In this document: in pieces, positions 18,224 through 26,225 of the stretch | Numbering within the stretch: the first letter of the stretch is position 1 | Layout: every line of letters begins with the position of its first letter | From: Roseospira visakhapatnamensis | GTDB lineage: Bacteria; Pseudomonadota; Alphaproteobacteria; Rhodospirillales; Rhodospirillaceae | Direction: 5' to 3' | Assembly: GCF_014197915.1 (NCBI RefSeq) | Contig: NZ_JACIGK010000016.1 | Span: forward strand, 29,683-93,682 | DNA length: 64,000 bases | Position numbers and translations under genes: made by a program | Notes under the pieces: generated by a model | Databases searched by the model: none | Told to the model about the DNA's origin: nothing | Seen by the model: the letters and a program-made list of their open reading frames with translations, nothing else

Positions 18224-18970
18224 GTGATCGCGCCGCCGCCCCATGACGCGGCGGCCCACGCCGCCTTCATCCGCGGCCAGACCGCCGTGGCCACGGCCCC
18301 CCTGGTGCCCGAACTGCGTCTTCACCTGGCGACCGAGGTCACGCCGCTGTGGCAGGCGACCGAGGCGCTGATGCGCGACACCGGCCTGGAGCCGCCGTTC
18401 TGGGCCTTCGCCTGGCCCGGCAGCCAGGCCCTGGCGCGCCTGGTGCTGGACCGCCCGGACCTGGTGCGCGGCCGCCGGGTGCTCGACTTCGCCGCCGGAT
18501 GCGGACTGGCGGGGCTGGCCGCCGCCCGCGCCGGAGCGGCATCGGTCCTCTGCGCCGACGTGGACCCGCTGGCGGTCGCCGCCATCCGCCTGAACGCGGC
18601 CCTCAACGGCCTCTCCCCGCGCGTCGCGGTGACCGTGGCGGATCTCCTGGCGGCCGACGGCGTGCCCGCCGAACCCCATGCCCATCTGGGGGACGGGGCC
18701 GTGATCCTGGCCGGAGACGTGTGCTACGAGCGCGCGATGGCGGATCGGGTCACCTGCCTCCTGGTCGCCCAGGCCGACGCCGGCGCTCATGTGTTGCTGG
18801 CCGATCCTGGCCGTGCTTATCTTCCAGACTCACGACTGAAGGTTGAGGTCCGGCTGAGGGTTCCTACATCTTTGGAGCTGGAGGACCGCGATGTTCGCGA
18901 AACCACGGTCTACCGGCTGCGTGCCGGCAGCGATGCGACCTCATCCCAGACGAAGGAGACCCCCTCATGA
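18224..18970 (+). CDS. Class I methyltransferase (Nnt1/ETFB-lysine methyltransferase-like)
   Basis: 248 residues starting at a GTG (18224) 36 bp after lysK; no better ATG precedes the conserved part. The family pattern is PFWAFAWPGSQALARLVL, then the SAM site VLDFAAGCGLAGLAAARAGA, DVDPLAVAAIRLNAALNG, and ILAGDVCYERAMADRV. This is the protein-lysine methyltransferase-like group that includes mitochondrial ETFB-KMT and bacterial homologues; the bacterial substrate is not defined. The stop overlaps the next start (ATGA), so translation is coupled to the O-methyltransferase. Confidence 0.82.
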   Translation: MIAPPPHDAAAHAAFIRGQTAVATAPLVPELRLHLATEVTPLWQATEALMRDTGLEPPFWAFAWPGSQALARLVLDRPDLVRGRRVLDFAAGCGLAGLAAARAGAASVLCADVDPLAVAAIRLNAALNGLSPRVAVTVADLLAADGVPAEPHAHLGDGAVILAGDVCYERAMADRVTCLLVAQADAGAHVLLADPGRAYLPDSRLKVEVRLRVPTSLELEDRDVRETTVYRLRAGSDATSSQTKETPS

Positions 18971-19626
18971 CCGCCGTGCCGCCCCTGCCATCCATCCTCA
19001 CCGACTACATCCGTGACCGGGGCATCGAGGAGCCCGCGCCGCTCGCCGACCTGCGCCGGGCGACCGAGGCCATGGAAAACGCCAGTTGGGCCAGCAGCGC
19101 CGAGCAGGCCGCCCTGCTGGCCTTCCTGGCGCGCCTGGTGGGCGCCCGCAACACCCTGGATATCGGCACATTCACGGGCTACAGCGCCCTGGCGGTGGCC
19201 TACGCCCTGCCGCCCGACGGCGAGGTGCACGCCTTCGACACGTCCCCGGACCTCGCGGACTTCGCCCGGCGCCACTGGGACGCCGCCGGCCTGGGCGAGC
19301 GCATCCACCTTCATGTCGGCCCCGCCGCCGACAGCCTGGATGCCCTGCTGGCCCAGGACCGCGCCGGGACGTTCGACATGGCCTTCATCGACGCCGACAA
19401 GCCGGCCTACCCCGGCTACTTCGAACAGGCGTTGCGGCTGGTGCGGCCGGGCGGGCTGATCGCCCTGGACAACATGCTGTGGCGGGGCAAGGTGACCGAT
19501 CCCGAGACCACCGACGACAAGGCCGTCGCCCTGCGCGCGCTGACCGACCGGATCCACGCCGACAGCCGGGTCGATGCCTGCCTGGTGCCGATCCGCGACG
19601 GCTTGCTGCTCACGCGGGTGCGCTGA
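18967..19626 (+). CDS. O-methyltransferase, class I (CCoAOMT/YrrM-like)
   Basis: 219 residues, start overlapping the previous stop by 4 bp. Diagnostic parts are the AEQAALLAFLARLVGARNTLDIGTFTGYSAL start of the SAM fold, ALPPDGEVHAFDTSPD, and FIDADKPAYPGYFEQALRLVRPGG with the metal-binding aspartates, followed by DNMLWRGKV. The family contains Mg2+-dependent catechol-type O-methyltransferases; the substrate in this organism is unknown. The two neighbouring methyltransferases and lysK appear to form one operon. Confidence 0.9.
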   Translation: MTAVPPLPSILTDYIRDRGIEEPAPLADLRRATEAMENASWASSAEQAALLAFLARLVGARNTLDIGTFTGYSALAVAYALPPDGEVHAFDTSPDLADFARRHWDAAGLGERIHLHVGPAADSLDALLAQDRAGTFDMAFIDADKPAYPGYFEQALRLVRPGGLIALDNMLWRGKVTDPETTDDKAVALRALTDRIHADSRVDACLVPIRDGLLLTRVR

Positions 19627-19697
19627 CCGGCCGCCGGCTCGCGTGCGGGGCTCGGACCTCGGCTCGGCACGCTTCGCTCGCGCGGGGTGATACCAGC

Positions 19698-19722
19698 GGC
19701 GGATGAGTGTGACTCATCCGCC
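19698..19722. repeat. Perfect 11-bp inverted repeat, REP-like hairpin
   Basis: GGCGGATGAGT, a 3-base spacer GTG, then ACTCATCCGCC. It lies 72 bp after the O-methyltransferase stop with no T-run after it, so it is either a mRNA-stabilising or Rho-assisted end, or a dispersed intergenic repeat. No second copy was noticed in this window. Confidence 0.75.
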
Positions 19723-19798
19723 AAGCGATCCCGGCCCACTCCCCCACCCCACCACCCCAAGCATACTGTCGTGGGTAGCCGGGTGGGCCGGCCATCAT

Positions 19799-19817
19799 GA
19801 GAATGGTTTGCATTATC
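19799..19817. promoter_or_regulatory. Fur-like box upstream of bfd
   Basis: The 19 bases GAGAATGGTTTGCATTATC match the classical Fur consensus GATAATGATAATCATTATC at 14 of 19 positions, with both outer arms nearly intact. The site is 60 bp before the bfd start. Iron-dependent repression of bfd is known in other bacteria; whether Fur, Irr or another protein binds here is inferred. Confidence 0.6.
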
Positions 19818-19876
19818 GCCCTTCGATGCCTATGATGGGAGGCAGGATCGGAATCATTGGCCTTGAAGGGTGTCCC

Positions 19877-20074
19877 ATGTACGTGTGCAACTGCAAAGGT
19901 CTGCGGGAAAATCAGGTCCGGACCTCTATCCAGGCGGGCGCCCACAAGGTGGCCCAAGTCTTTCATGCCTGCGGAGAGAGCCCGCAATGCGCCCGCTGCG
20001 TCCATCGGATCGTCACCCTGATCCGCGCGGAAGCGCCGCGCACCCGCCGGGACGACGTGTCCCGTCACGCCTGA
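19877..20074 (+). CDS. bfd: Bacterioferritin-associated ferredoxin
   Basis: 65 residues from the ATG at 19877. MYVCNCKGL with Cys4 and Cys6, and a second pair in SPQCARCVHRI (Cys38 and Cys41), give the CxC...CxxC pattern of the [2Fe-2S] Bfd fold. Known Bfd docks at the bacterioferritin haem and passes electrons to release stored iron. The bfr gene follows 241 bp downstream on the same strand. A Fur-like box lies in front. The C-terminal Arg-rich tail (TRRDDVSRHA) is short. Confidence 0.93.
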   Translation: MYVCNCKGLRENQVRTSIQAGAHKVAQVFHACGESPQCARCVHRIVTLIRAEAPRTRRDDVSRHA

Positions 20075-20315
20075 TCCCGTGACGGGTGGCGCGCCCGCTT
20101 CTCCCGGGCAGATTTTGTCGGCGGTCGGTGAGGCGGACCGTTGACGCCCGGCTCCGGTCGAAGCCCTGGCCTTTTTCCCTGACCAGCCCTACCATCGGCC
20201 CCCGACGCGGCTTACATGCCGGATCGGACGCGGGTCCGCGCGCGTGCGTCATCGACCTCCCCAGACACGCGAACAGACACTGACTCACACCGACCACCGC
20301 CTCGGAGAGACAGGC

Positions 20316-20810
20316 ATGAAGGGTGACAAATCCGTTCTGGACCTGCTGAACACGGTCCTGACCAACGAACTGACGGCCGTCAACCAGTACTTCCTGCATG
20401 CCCGCATGCTGAAGAACTGGGGGTTCCTGCGGCTGGCCGACACCGTCCATCACGAGTCCATCGAGGAGATGCAACACGCCGATCTGGTCATCGAGCGTAT
20501 CCTGCTGCTGGAAGGGCTGCCCAACCTCCAGGATCTGCACACACTCAGCATCGGCGAGACCGTGCCCGAGTGCCTGAAGGCCGACCTGGCGCTGGAACAC
20601 GGCGCCCACGAAACCCTGGTGACCGGCGTCGCCCTGTGCGAGGCCAAGCAGGACTTCGTCAGTCGGGACCTGCTGCGCGGCATCCTGAGCGATACCGAGG
20701 AGCATATCGACTGGCTGGAAACCCAGGTGCACCTGATCGAGCAGGTGGGCGTCGGCGGCTACCTGCAAGAACACATGTTCGGCGGCGAGGGTGACAACGG
20801 CGCCGCGTAG
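20316..20810 (+). CDS. bfr: Bacterioferritin, haem-binding type with altered ferroxidase site
   Basis: 164 residues from the ATG at 20316. It is the 24-subunit iron store; numbering is collinear with E. coli Bfr. The haem ligand Met52 is present, as are di-iron ligands Glu18, Glu51, His54, Glu94 and His130. Glu127 is replaced by Thr, the local sequence being [11 protein letters not shown], so the last ExxH pair is incomplete unless Glu128 takes over. Two-subunit bacterioferritins are known in Magnetospirillum and Neisseria, where one chain carries haem and the other the full ferroxidase centre; this protein looks like the haem chain. A second bfr is not in the window. The start has a fair ribosome site (GGAGAGACAGGC). 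Confidence 0.93.
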   Translation: MKGDKSVLDLLNTVLTNELTAVNQYFLHARMLKNWGFLRLADTVHHESIEEMQHADLVIERILLLEGLPNLQDLHTLSIGETVPECLKADLALEHGAHETLVTGVALCEAKQDFVSRDLLRGILSDTEEHIDWLETQVHLIEQVGVGGYLQEHMFGGEGDNGAA

Positions 20811-20864
20811 GCCGTCCGATCGCGCCGTCTGTCGCGGTCTTTGGCGGATCGCCGGTCCGGGTGC

Positions 20865-22652
20865 TCAGGGGGCGTGACCCCGCCGCCGGGCCCGGGCCTC
20901 GCGGGCGATCCGCAGATACGCGTCCACGTCCACCCCATCGACCTGCTCCGGCTGAAGGAACATCTCCGCATAGGCCGTGTGCACGCCGCCCGAGAGGAAC
21001 AGCTCGAACAGGTCCGGGTCGATGTGGTCGTCCTGTACCATGAGGGACAGGATGCGCACGCTTTCGTTCAGGGTCTTCGGCTTCTTGTAGGGCCGGTCGG
21101 AGGCGGTCAGGGCCTCGAACACGTCGGCGATGGCCATCATGCGCGCCAGCGGCGACATGTCCTCGCCGCGCAGGCCCCGGGGATAACCGGTGCCGTCCAT
21201 CTTTTCGTGGTGATTGCCGGCGATTTCCGGCACCCGCGCCAGGTGCCGGGGAAAGGGCATCTGGTCCAGCATCCGTTGGGTCACGACGATGTGGTCGTTG
21301 ATCTTCTGGCGTTCCTCCTCGGCGATGGTGCCGCGACTGATGCACAGGTTGTAGATCTCGCCGAAGTCATAGCCGTCCACCCGATGATCCGGCCGGTTGG
21401 ACAACAGGGGCTCCACCGCCGGCGGCGGCGGCGGCGGGCATTCGGCCTGGCGGTGGCGCTCCTGCCAGGACAGGCCGGCGGTGCGGTCGAAGTGGCGCAC
21501 CCACGGACGGTCACCGATGCACCGCACCCGCGCCATGTGCTCCGGCGACATGAACTCGCCACCGATGTTGCAGGTGGCGACGAAGGTGAAGTCATCATCC
21601 AGCCGGGCGATCTCGGCGTCGCGGGTGGCGCGGGCCTCGGCCTCGTCGGCGCCCTCGGCCACCGTCCGCCAGTAGGCGATCTCGGCGTCCCGGCGCAGCA
21701 CCTCGAAGCGGACGCGCACCTCGTGGATGCGGTTGTGGATGATCTCCAGCTTGGTGGCCTTGTCCATCACGTACTCGGGTGTGGTCACCTTGCCGCAGTC
21801 GTGCAGATAAGCGGCCACATGCAGTTCGTACCACTCGGCCTCGTCCAGCCCGAACTCGGCATAGGGACCGTCGGTGGCCGAGCAGGCGGCCTCCGCCATC
21901 AGCTTGGCGATGGCCGGCACCCGCTCGCAATGGCCGCTGGTGTAGGGGGACTTGGCGTCGATGGCCCCGGCCATGATCTTGATGAGCGCGTCCAGCAGGT
22001 CGCGTTGCGCGCGCATCAGGGTCTGGTTGTCCAGCGCGATGGCCGCCTGCGCCGCCAGCGCCTCCACCAGGCTTTCGATCTCGCGGGAGAACGGCACCAC
22101 GGTGCCGTGCTCGTCCATGGCGTTGATGAGTTGCAGGACGCCGATCACCTCGTCGGTGTGATTGCGCAGCGGAATGGTGAGAAAGGATTGCGACCGGTAC
22201 CCCGTGCCGGCGTCGAACCGGCGGGTCCCGGAGAAGTCGAACGCCTCGGACTCGTAGGCGTCGGGGATGTTGATGGTGTGCCCCGACAAGGCCGCCGCCG
22301 TGCAGACGTTATGGTAGTTGGGCCGGCCGTCCGGCGTTTCCATCCGCAGCAGCGGGAAGGTCACGGGATCGGCGGCGGAGCCCCCCATGGCCAGGTTCAG
22401 GCTGTCGTTGCGCAGGATGGCGAAGCGCAAGGCGGTGCCCGCCTCGTCACGCAGGTACAGCGTTCCCCCGTCGGCCCGGCCCAGCGCCTTGGCCTCCAGG
22501 AGGATCCGTTCCACCAGGACATCGTGGTCGCGCTCCGCCGCCATGGCCAGACCGGCCTGGATGAGGCGGCTCAAGTGTTCCTCGCGCTCCTGCTCGCGGC
22601 TCAGCACGGCGGCAGCGTCGCGGGCGACCGTTCGGGACTCGGACGACGGCAT
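20865..22652 (-). CDS. GAF/HD-GYP domain cyclic-di-GMP phosphodiesterase
   Basis: 595 residues from the ATG at 22652 (GAGG seven bases upstream; an in-frame TTG 12 bp earlier is less likely). Residues about 25-215 form a GAF sensor domain. The HD-GYP domain begins near 225: IDAKSPYTSGHCERVPAIA, the HD pair in YLHDCGKVTTPEYVMDK (about 284-285), and HHEKMDGTGYPRGL (about 482-495) containing the GYP signature. Known HD-GYP enzymes hydrolyse c-di-GMP. About 140 residues are inserted between the HD and GYP halves (roughly 310-450), including a proline run. It converges on bfr and is divergent from ubiD; the 190-bp gap holds a GATAG-CAGT-CTATC repeat at 22734-22747. Confidence 0.9.
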   Translation of the reverse strand: MPSSESRTVARDAAAVLSREQEREEHLSRLIQAGLAMAAERDHDVLVERILLEAKALGRADGGTLYLRDEAGTALRFAILRNDSLNLAMGGSAADPVTFPLLRMETPDGRPNYHNVCTAAALSGHTINIPDAYESEAFDFSGTRRFDAGTGYRSQSFLTIPLRNHTDEVIGVLQLINAMDEHGTVVPFSREIESLVEALAAQAAIALDNQTLMRAQRDLLDALIKIMAGAIDAKSPYTSGHCERVPAIAKLMAEAACSATDGPYAEFGLDEAEWYELHVAAYLHDCGKVTTPEYVMDKATKLEIIHNRIHEVRVRFEVLRRDAEIAYWRTVAEGADEAEARATRDAEIARLDDDFTFVATCNIGGEFMSPEHMARVRCIGDRPWVRHFDRTAGLSWQERHRQAECPPPPPPAVEPLLSNRPDHRVDGYDFGEIYNLCISRGTIAEEERQKINDHIVVTQRMLDQMPFPRHLARVPEIAGNHHEKMDGTGYPRGLRGEDMSPLARMMAIADVFEALTASDRPYKKPKTLNESVRILSLMVQDDHIDPDLFELFLSGGVHTAYAEMFLQPEQVDGVDVDAYLRIAREARARRRGHAP

Positions 22653-22844
22653 GACGGGCCTCAAGACGGTGCTGTGCCAAGGTCCCGGGATCGACCCCCA
22701 AACCGCCGATCCGGGGCAGCAGTTATGTCTTAGGATAGCAGTCTATCGAACGAGGTGGTAAGGAAAAGCCCCGCGTGGCGTGGATGCGGACGATCCCAGG
22801 TTGCGCCTCCCGCCGCCGCGCTCCAGCCCTCCGGGAGAGCCGCG

Positions 22845-24374
22845 ATGCCCTTCGAGTCCCTGCGCGATTTCATGGACCACCTGGAGAAGGCCGGCCGGCT
22901 GCGGCGGGTGGGGGTGCCGGTCTCGCCGATCCTGGAGATGACCGAGATCCAGACCCGCCTACTGGCCGAGGGCGGTCCGGCGGTGCTGTTCGAGCAGGTG
23001 GTGGGCGACGGCGGGCGGCGCTACGACATGCCCATGCTGGTCAACCTGTTCGGCACCGTGGAGCGGGTCGCCTGGGGCATGGACCGCACGCCCGACCAAT
23101 TGCGCCAGGTGGGCGAGACCCTGGCCTTCCTGAAGCAGCCGGAGCCGCCCGGGGGCTGGCGCCAGGCCATGGAGTTGATGCCGCTCCTGAAGACCGTGCT
23201 GGCCATGAAGCCGCGCACGCTGGGCGCGGGCAAGGCGCCCTGCCAGGACGTGGTGCTGACCGGCGGCGACATCGACCTCGGGCGGCTGCCGGTGCAGACC
23301 TGCTGGCCCGGAGAGCCGGCGCCGCTGATCACCTGGCCGCTGGTGGTCACCCAGGGACCGCAGGCGGACCGCAAGGGCGGCCGGCGCGAGGACGGCTTCA
23401 ACCTGGGCATCTACCGCATGCAGGTGACCGGGCGCGACACCACCCTGATGCGCTGGCTGAAGCATCGCGGCGGCGCCCAGCACTATCGCCGCTGGGCCGC
23501 CGAGAAGAAGCAGCCCCTGCCCGCCGCCGTCGTCCTGGGCGCCGACCCCGGGACCATCCTGGCGGCGGTGACGCCGGTCCCGGACACCCTGTCGGAATAC
23601 CAGTTCGCCGGCCTGCTGCGGGGCAGGAAGGTGGACCTGGTGGATTGCAAGACCGTGCCCCTGAAGGTGCCGGCCACCGCCGAGATCGTGCTGGAGGGCC
23701 ATGTGCTGCTGGACGAGTTCGGCGACGAGGGTCCCTATGGCGACCACACCGGCTATTACAACAGCGTCGAGCCGTTCCCGGTGTTCCGCCTGTCGGCCAT
23801 CACCATGCGCCGCAAGCCCATCTACCTGTCCACCTTCACCGGCCGGCCGCCGGACGAGCCCAGCGTGCTCGGCGAGGCCCTGAACGAGGTGTTCATCCCG
23901 CTGCTCACCCAGCAGTTCCCGGAGATCGTCGACTTCTGGCTGCCGCCGGAGGGCTGCTCCTACCGCATCGCCGTGGTCAGCATGCGCAAGGCGTACCCGG
24001 GCCACGCCAAGCGGGTGATGATGGGCGTGTGGTCGTTCCTGCGCCAGTTCATGTACACCAAGTTCGTGATCGTGGTGGACGACGACGTGAACGCCCGCGA
24101 CTGGAAGGACGTGATGTGGGCCCTGTCCACGCGCATGGACCCGGGCCGCGACATCACGGTGGTCGAGGGCACGCCCATCGACTACCTGGACTTCGCCAGC
24201 CCGGAAAGCGGCCTGGGCGGCAAGATCGGCCTGGACGCCACCAACAAATGGCCGCCCGAGACCCATCGCGAGTGGGGCCAGAAGCTGCGCATGGCCGATG
24301 ACATCATCGACCAGGTCAACCGGCGCTGGGGCGATTACGGCCTGCCGGGCAGCGGCACACCGATCTGGCGGTAG
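22845..24374 (+). CDS. ubiD: UbiD-family decarboxylase
   Basis: 509 residues from the ATG at 22845 (ribosome site CGGGAGAG). It begins [21 protein letters not shown], typical of 3-octaprenyl-4-hydroxybenzoate carboxy-lyase. The prenyl-FMN-binding region includes [31 protein letters not shown], and the catalytic Glu/Arg/Glu set is within [14 protein letters not shown] and neighbouring parts. The enzyme removes the ring carboxyl in ubiquinone synthesis and needs the cofactor made by UbiX, which is not nearby. A role in another aromatic decarboxylation cannot be excluded but the length and start favour UbiD proper. Confidence 0.93.
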   Translation: MPFESLRDFMDHLEKAGRLRRVGVPVSPILEMTEIQTRLLAEGGPAVLFEQVVGDGGRRYDMPMLVNLFGTVERVAWGMDRTPDQLRQVGETLAFLKQPEPPGGWRQAMELMPLLKTVLAMKPRTLGAGKAPCQDVVLTGGDIDLGRLPVQTCWPGEPAPLITWPLVVTQGPQADRKGGRREDGFNLGIYRMQVTGRDTTLMRWLKHRGGAQHYRRWAAEKKQPLPAAVVLGADPGTILAAVTPVPDTLSEYQFAGLLRGRKVDLVDCKTVPLKVPATAEIVLEGHVLLDEFGDEGPYGDHTGYYNSVEPFPVFRLSAITMRRKPIYLSTFTGRPPDEPSVLGEALNEVFIPLLTQQFPEIVDFWLPPEGCSYRIAVVSMRKAYPGHAKRVMMGVWSFLRQFMYTKFVIVVDDDVNARDWKDVMWALSTRMDPGRDITVVEGTPIDYLDFASPESGLGGKIGLDATNKWPPETHREWGQKLRMADDIIDQVNRRWGDYGLPGSGTPIWR

Positions 24375-24544
24375 AATGACGCCAAGGGTCCGCCGGGCGA
24401 CGCGCTCGCCCGCAACACCCGGACCGGGACCGGGAACGGCGTGGGGCGGAACGGCGGGGGACTCGCATTTGAGAAATCGGGGGTAGCGGTCGAGCGTGAC
24501 ATGGAGTCTGTAGGGGGACGTCCTTGCCTCAGGCGGGAGGCCCC

Positions 24545-24769
24545 ATGTCCTGGTTCCTTGAAGCGTTGGGCGACGTCCCCGAGCCACTCTTGGACGATCT
24601 CGGGGCCGCCGGCGCGGGCGTCATCGCGATCGACGGCAAGACCCGAACGACCCGTCACTTTCACGTCTCCTCGCGGGAGCTACGGCCCGACGTCTCCATC
24701 CGCCGCAAACGCAAGCGATGCGGATGGACCAACGACTTCGCCAGAACCATCATCGGCCCAATGCGATAG
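24545..24769 (+). pseudogene. Internally deleted ISAs1-family transposase remnant
   Basis: The 75-codon frame opens MSWFLEALGDVPE, runs through VIAIDGKT (the first catalytic Asp block of ISAs1/H-repeat transposases, normally near one third of a 370-residue protein) and then jumps to the C-terminal tail DVSIRRKRKRCGWTND. The catalytic middle is missing. Its last ~75 bp are almost identical to the end of the second remnant at 44092. A frame from the GTG or TTG start codons upstream is open to 24524. The remainder of 24375-24544 has no gene. Confidence 0.75.
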
Positions 24770-24974
24770 CCTTGGTTGCCGCACCTGTTGCCCTTGTCTT
24801 CGTGGCGAGATAAAGTACCGCGCCTGCTAGGTATTGGTGTCGCGTGGGGCCTTTTGACCGATGTCTTCGCGGGACACGGGACCAATGGCCCCCAACCACA
24901 TACGCCGACCACAAACGCCGACCACACAGTCCAGTGCGGCTCAATCCGCAGTTCAGATCCAGGAGAGCGCTCTC

Positions 24975-25271
24975 ATGTCCGATCTCGCGTTGGGACAAGT
25001 CGTTGAACTGATCGCCAAGGTCACGAATGACGTTCGCCGCATGGGTGAGCTGAGCACGGAGCAGTCGGAGCAGCTTTTGCGCGTGATCGACGATCTGGCC
25101 GCCGGCCTGATGGCGATTCAGGCGGTCACGGCGGTGCAGTTGAAGACCAACCCCGTGGATCCGGATGCGGTCCACGCCTGGCTGACGGACCACATGGATC
25201 CCGATGGCGAGGGCACGGACAAGGCCCGCGCCGTGGCCAATATCCTGATGGAGTCGGCGCCGGCCTCGTGA
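24975..25271 (+). CDS. Small helical protein of unknown function
   Basis: 98 residues from the ATG at 24975, preceded by a very good ribosome site (AGGAGAG, 8 bases). The sequence is soluble and mostly helical: QVVELIAKVTNDVRRMGELSTEQSEQLLRVIDDLAAGLMAIQAVTAVQLKT, then an acidic loop (DPDAVHAWLTDHMDPDGEG) and a short helix. The heptad-like spacing of the first half suggests a coiled coil or helix bundle. I do not recognise the family. In the 205 bp before it are two tandem copies of ACGCCGACCACAA (24902-24926) and the ISAs1 remnant. It converges on the phosphopantetheinyl transferase gene with a 24-bp gap. Confidence 0.72.
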   Translation: MSDLALGQVVELIAKVTNDVRRMGELSTEQSEQLLRVIDDLAAGLMAIQAVTAVQLKTNPVDPDAVHAWLTDHMDPDGEGTDKARAVANILMESAPAS

Positions 25272-25295
25272 TGTCGCGACGCTGACGGCCGTCGG

Positions 25296-26165
25296 TCAGG
25301 ACGGCCAGCCGATGAAGCTGCGGTGCGCGGGCGGCACGATGGCCCGGGGGCACGCGGGCGCGGCCGGCAGGGGCGTGTGCGCCGCCCAGGACAGGCGATG
25401 GTCGGGCGTGGCGTCCTCGCTGCCCAGGCGCCAGGCCTCGGGAGCGCCGATCATCGCCGCCGGCCCCGCGATGCGCGCCGGATCGCCCAGGCAGGCGATG
25501 TCCCCCAGGTGGTTGGCGATGCCCAGGCCCAGCGCCTTGAGCACCGCCTCCTTGCGGGTCCACAGGGTCATGAACAGGGTCTGGCGCGCCGGTCCGCGCG
25601 GCAACGCCGCCAGCGCCCGCGCCTCGTCCGGATGGAAGAAGCGTTCGGCCAGGCGCAGCGCCGGCACGGTGCGCACGGTCCATTCGGCGTCCACCCCCAG
25701 TTCGGCCCCCGGTGGCCAGTCGCCCACGCTGACCAGGCAGGCGGCCAGTCCGCGCGTGTGGCTGAGGCTGAACCGGGGCCGCGTCGCCTCGGTCAGGGGA
25801 AAGGGCGGGCGCGTCATGTCCACATGTGGGCGGCCGCCGGGCTCGGTGCGGAAGTGCCAGTCGAGCGGCTCCCCGCCGTGATACCGCGCCAGCATCAGCC
25901 GCAGCAGCGCGCGCGTGGCCGCGCTGGACCAGGCATGCGCCGGATCCCGGAAGCTGCTCACCCGGAACCACTCGTTGGGCGACAGATGCGCCCGCAATGT
26001 CTCCAGGGCGGGTCCTCCTCCGTGCTCCGGACGCAGGGTCCACAGGGCCGCCGTCAGCGGCGCCGGGGTCGACTCCGGCTCCGGCCCGGGCCCCGCCCCG
26101 GCACCGGACAGGTCACGCGGGGGGCGGTCGAGGATGGGCGTGTCGGACCAGGCATCGGGGGACAT
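25296..26165 (-). CDS. 4'-phosphopantetheinyl transferase superfamily protein (Sfp type)
   Basis: 289 residues. The two diagnostic motifs are present: GVDAE (157-161) and LWTRKEAVLKA (201-211), together with the upstream RFSLSHTRGLAACLVS and FFHPDEARAL. Mg2+ ligands are Asp159, Glu161 and Glu206. Such enzymes attach the phosphopantetheine arm to carrier proteins of fatty-acid, polyketide or peptide synthesis; no carrier-protein gene is nearby so the target is open. The first 30 residues are Pro/Gly-rich. It is 60 bp from the M23 lipoprotein gene upstream in the same direction of reading, and convergent with the small helical protein. Confidence 0.88.
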   Translation of the reverse strand: MSPDAWSDTPILDRPPRDLSGAGAGPGPEPESTPAPLTAALWTLRPEHGGGPALETLRAHLSPNEWFRVSSFRDPAHAWSSAATRALLRLMLARYHGGEPLDWHFRTEPGGRPHVDMTRPPFPLTEATRPRFSLSHTRGLAACLVSVGDWPPGAELGVDAEWTVRTVPALRLAERFFHPDEARALAALPRGPARQTLFMTLWTRKEAVLKALGLGIANHLGDIACLGDPARIAGPAAMIGAPEAWRLGSEDATPDHRLSWAAHTPLPAAPACPRAIVPPAHRSFIGWPS

Positions 26166-26225
26166 GAACGATCGGGCCTTCCGGCGTGAGGGGGACAGGA
26201 ACGAGACGGCGGGCGGGGCGCGGGG

